Shown: positions 13,183-14,297 of the stretch, one piece after another
Position numbering within the stretch: the stretch's first letter is position 1
Layout of the letters: each line of letters opens with the position of its first letter
Assembly (NCBI GenBank): GCA_044225205.1
Contig: JBGAIY010000197.1
Location: 1 to 14,297, forward strand
Direction: 5' to 3'
Length of the DNA stretch: 14,297 bases
Source of the DNA: JAEUJT01 sp044225205
Lineage (GTDB): Bacteria > Myxococcota > Myxococcia > Myxococcales > Myxococcaceae
Position numbers and translations under genes: made by a program
The notes under the pieces: model-generated
Told to the model about the DNA's origin: nothing
Seen by the model: the letters and a program-made list of their open reading frames with translations, nothing else
The model's database searches: none

Positions 13183-14297
13183 GTGGGCGATCTGCACTCC
13201 GTCACCAGGTGGAAAGAACGCCAAGCCGCCGACGTCACGAAAGAATTTGGGCTCGGGCCGATCTTCAAAAAGCTGGGCATCGGCCGAAATGCCGAAGAGC
13301 TGTTCGGAGAAGAACCACCGGCGTTCACCCACGCTGGTGACGTCAGCCTGGCCCGCTCGACGCTCGTCGACGGGGGCTTCGGCCTCTTCGTCATTGACGG
13401 GTCGCTCACCGTCGACGGCACGTTCACCTTGACGGCCGTCGACGCCTACACGGTGCTCGTCGTTCGAGGTGACCTGAAGGCCGCGAACCTCCAACAATTT
13501 CGCGACACGCAGCTCGTCGTCTTCGGCGCGGTCGTGGTCGACGGCCTGCTGCACGTTGATCTGACCGACGCCGGCTTCACCGTCTTCAAGGGGCCCGTGA
13601 CCGCCCACGACATTTTCAGGCGTGACCACGGAGTTCAAAGCGCGAAAGAGATCTTTGCCCAGCGGCCCAAGGGCAGGGTGCTCGAGACCGACGACCCCGA
13701 CGTGCTGACGCCGGAGTTCACCGCGATCACCGAGGGGCGCGGAGACGACGTTTCGAAGTTTCACGCGGCGCTGGCCAAAGGGGTGACGCTGTTTCGGCCC
13801 CCGGCCCAGATGAAAGCGACCCACCCGCGGCTGTCTGCGGCGAAGATCAAAGAACTCACCGTCGACCAGTTTCTCGAAGTGGTCAACGGGTTCACCGAGG
13901 CCCAGCTCGACGGGCCGCGCGTCAACCCCAACTACCTGCGCAAAGGCACCTCGGGCCAACCGCTCGAGTCGCTCGTGCTCATGGGCACCGCCACTGCGAC
14001 CGCGTTTCCCGCCAACTTGGCCAACCTCAAGTCACTCAAGCTGCTTCAACCCAACGACGCGGCCGCGACCGAACGACTGCTCAAGTCGGTTTCGGTTCTG
14101 CGCGGGCTCCGGTCGCTCTGTCTGGTCAGCACGGCACTCACGACCTTGCCAGCGGGCGTCGCCGAGCTCAGTGACTTGGAGCACCTCGAATTGCGCGACA
14201 ACGCCAAGCTCGTAGAGCTGCCGAGCTGGGTCGGTGGCTTGCGCCGCTTGCGCACGCTTCACCTGTCAGGCAACGCCCTCGCCACGTTGCCGCCAGA
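13183..14297 (+). CDS. Leucine-rich-repeat protein with strand-rich N-terminal domain (3' end beyond window)
   Basis: The frame stays open from GTG 13183 to the window end, giving 371 residues with no stop, so the gene is incomplete here. The GTG follows the pepP stop by 2 bases and has GGAG at 13172-13175, which indicates coupling. Residues about 50-150 are short strands repeating GDL/DGSL-type turns (VIDGSLTVDGTFTL, TVLVVRGDLKAANL, LVVFGAVVVDGLLHV), as in bactofilin-like or beta-solenoid domains. Residues about 170-250 are helical. From about 259 leucine-rich repeats begin, at least four (LESLVLMGTA, LRSLCLVSTALTTLPAGV, LEHLELRDNAKLVELPSWV, LRTLHLSGNALATLP); the later ones match the bacterial LxxLPxxV type. 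LRRs normally bind proteins. No signal peptide or membrane helix is seen. The role is unknown. Confidence 0.82.
   Translation, partial: MGDLHSVTRWKERQAADVTKEFGLGPIFKKLGIGRNAEELFGEEPPAFTHAGDVSLARSTLVDGGFGLFVIDGSLTVDGTFTLTAVDAYTVLVVRGDLKAANLQQFRDTQLVVFGAVVVDGLLHVDLTDAGFTVFKGPVTAHDIFRRDHGVQSAKEIFAQRPKGRVLETDDPDVLTPEFTAITEGRGDDVSKFHAALAKGVTLFRPPAQMKATHPRLSAAKIKELTVDQFLEVVNGFTEAQLDGPRVNPNYLRKGTSGQPLESLVLMGTATATAFPANLANLKSLKLLQPNDAAATERLLKSVSVLRGLRSLCLVSTALTTLPAGVAELSDLEHLELRDNAKLVELPSWVGGLRRLRTLHLSGNALATLPP

Noticed and set aside
1..14297. Possible mobile element, CRISPR array, phage or defence island.
   Set aside because: No transposase, integrase, phage or nuclease gene, no direct-repeat array and no attachment-site duplication at the tRNA 3' end were found.

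Overview
The window reads as a chromosomal piece of a high-G+C Gram-negative bacterium, most likely a myxobacterium or relative (Myxococcota / former Deltaproteobacteria). The clues are an outer-membrane barrel with a C-terminal Phe, a lipoprotein, a Ser/Thr-kinase-like receptor with PEGA domains, an MshEN+GAF-like protein, and no encoded tRNA CCA. The taxonomy is inference. A 3-base N run at 5194-5196 and an HtrA gene split over several frames point to a draft assembly, possibly a metagenome bin.

Layout. 73-1761 (+) is an outer-membrane barrel protein. It converges on a minus-strand pair: a ribbon-helix-helix protein (1936-2184) and, directly abutting it, an unrecognised 54-residue ORF (1771-1935). 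Behind these are an intrinsic terminator (2285-2315), a zinc-ribbon protein (2334-2741), a long hairpin (2803-2843) and an elongator tRNA-Met(CAT) (2864-2937), all minus. Running right from the tRNA are a VOC/glyoxalase-fold protein (3122-3541) and a coupled MshEN+GAF-like protein (3547-4737). These converge on a kinase-like PEGA receptor (4753-6435, minus) whose kinase fold has lost key catalytic residues. A putative lipoprotein (6624-7667, +) follows, then a frame-broken HtrA/DegP protease (7674-8948, minus) and a divergent exported protein (9058-9723, +). A minus-strand two-gene unit encodes a PIG3-type quinone oxidoreductase (10761-11735) and a ureohydrolase of the agmatinase type (9725-10753). 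Divergent from it are an aminopeptidase P (11786-13180, +) and, 2 bases on, a leucine-rich-repeat protein that runs off the window (13183-14297).

The genes are small independent units rather than one pathway. I see no CRISPR array, insertion sequence, phage gene, defence island or biosynthetic cluster. Cell-envelope and signalling functions dominate.

The most unusual signal is in base composition. By eye, GGAT/ATCC occurs once in 14.3 kb (inside the tRNA). GGAC/GTCC occurs about 11 times, and 9 of those sit in codon contexts (Trp or Met before the motif) with no synonymous escape. Isoleucine and valine codon choice visibly follows this rule; for example, Ile before Pro is written ATA in 9 of 10 cases. 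The avoidance acts on both strands, which suggests a DNA-level constraint. The one place that breaks the rule without need is the damaged segment of the HtrA gene.
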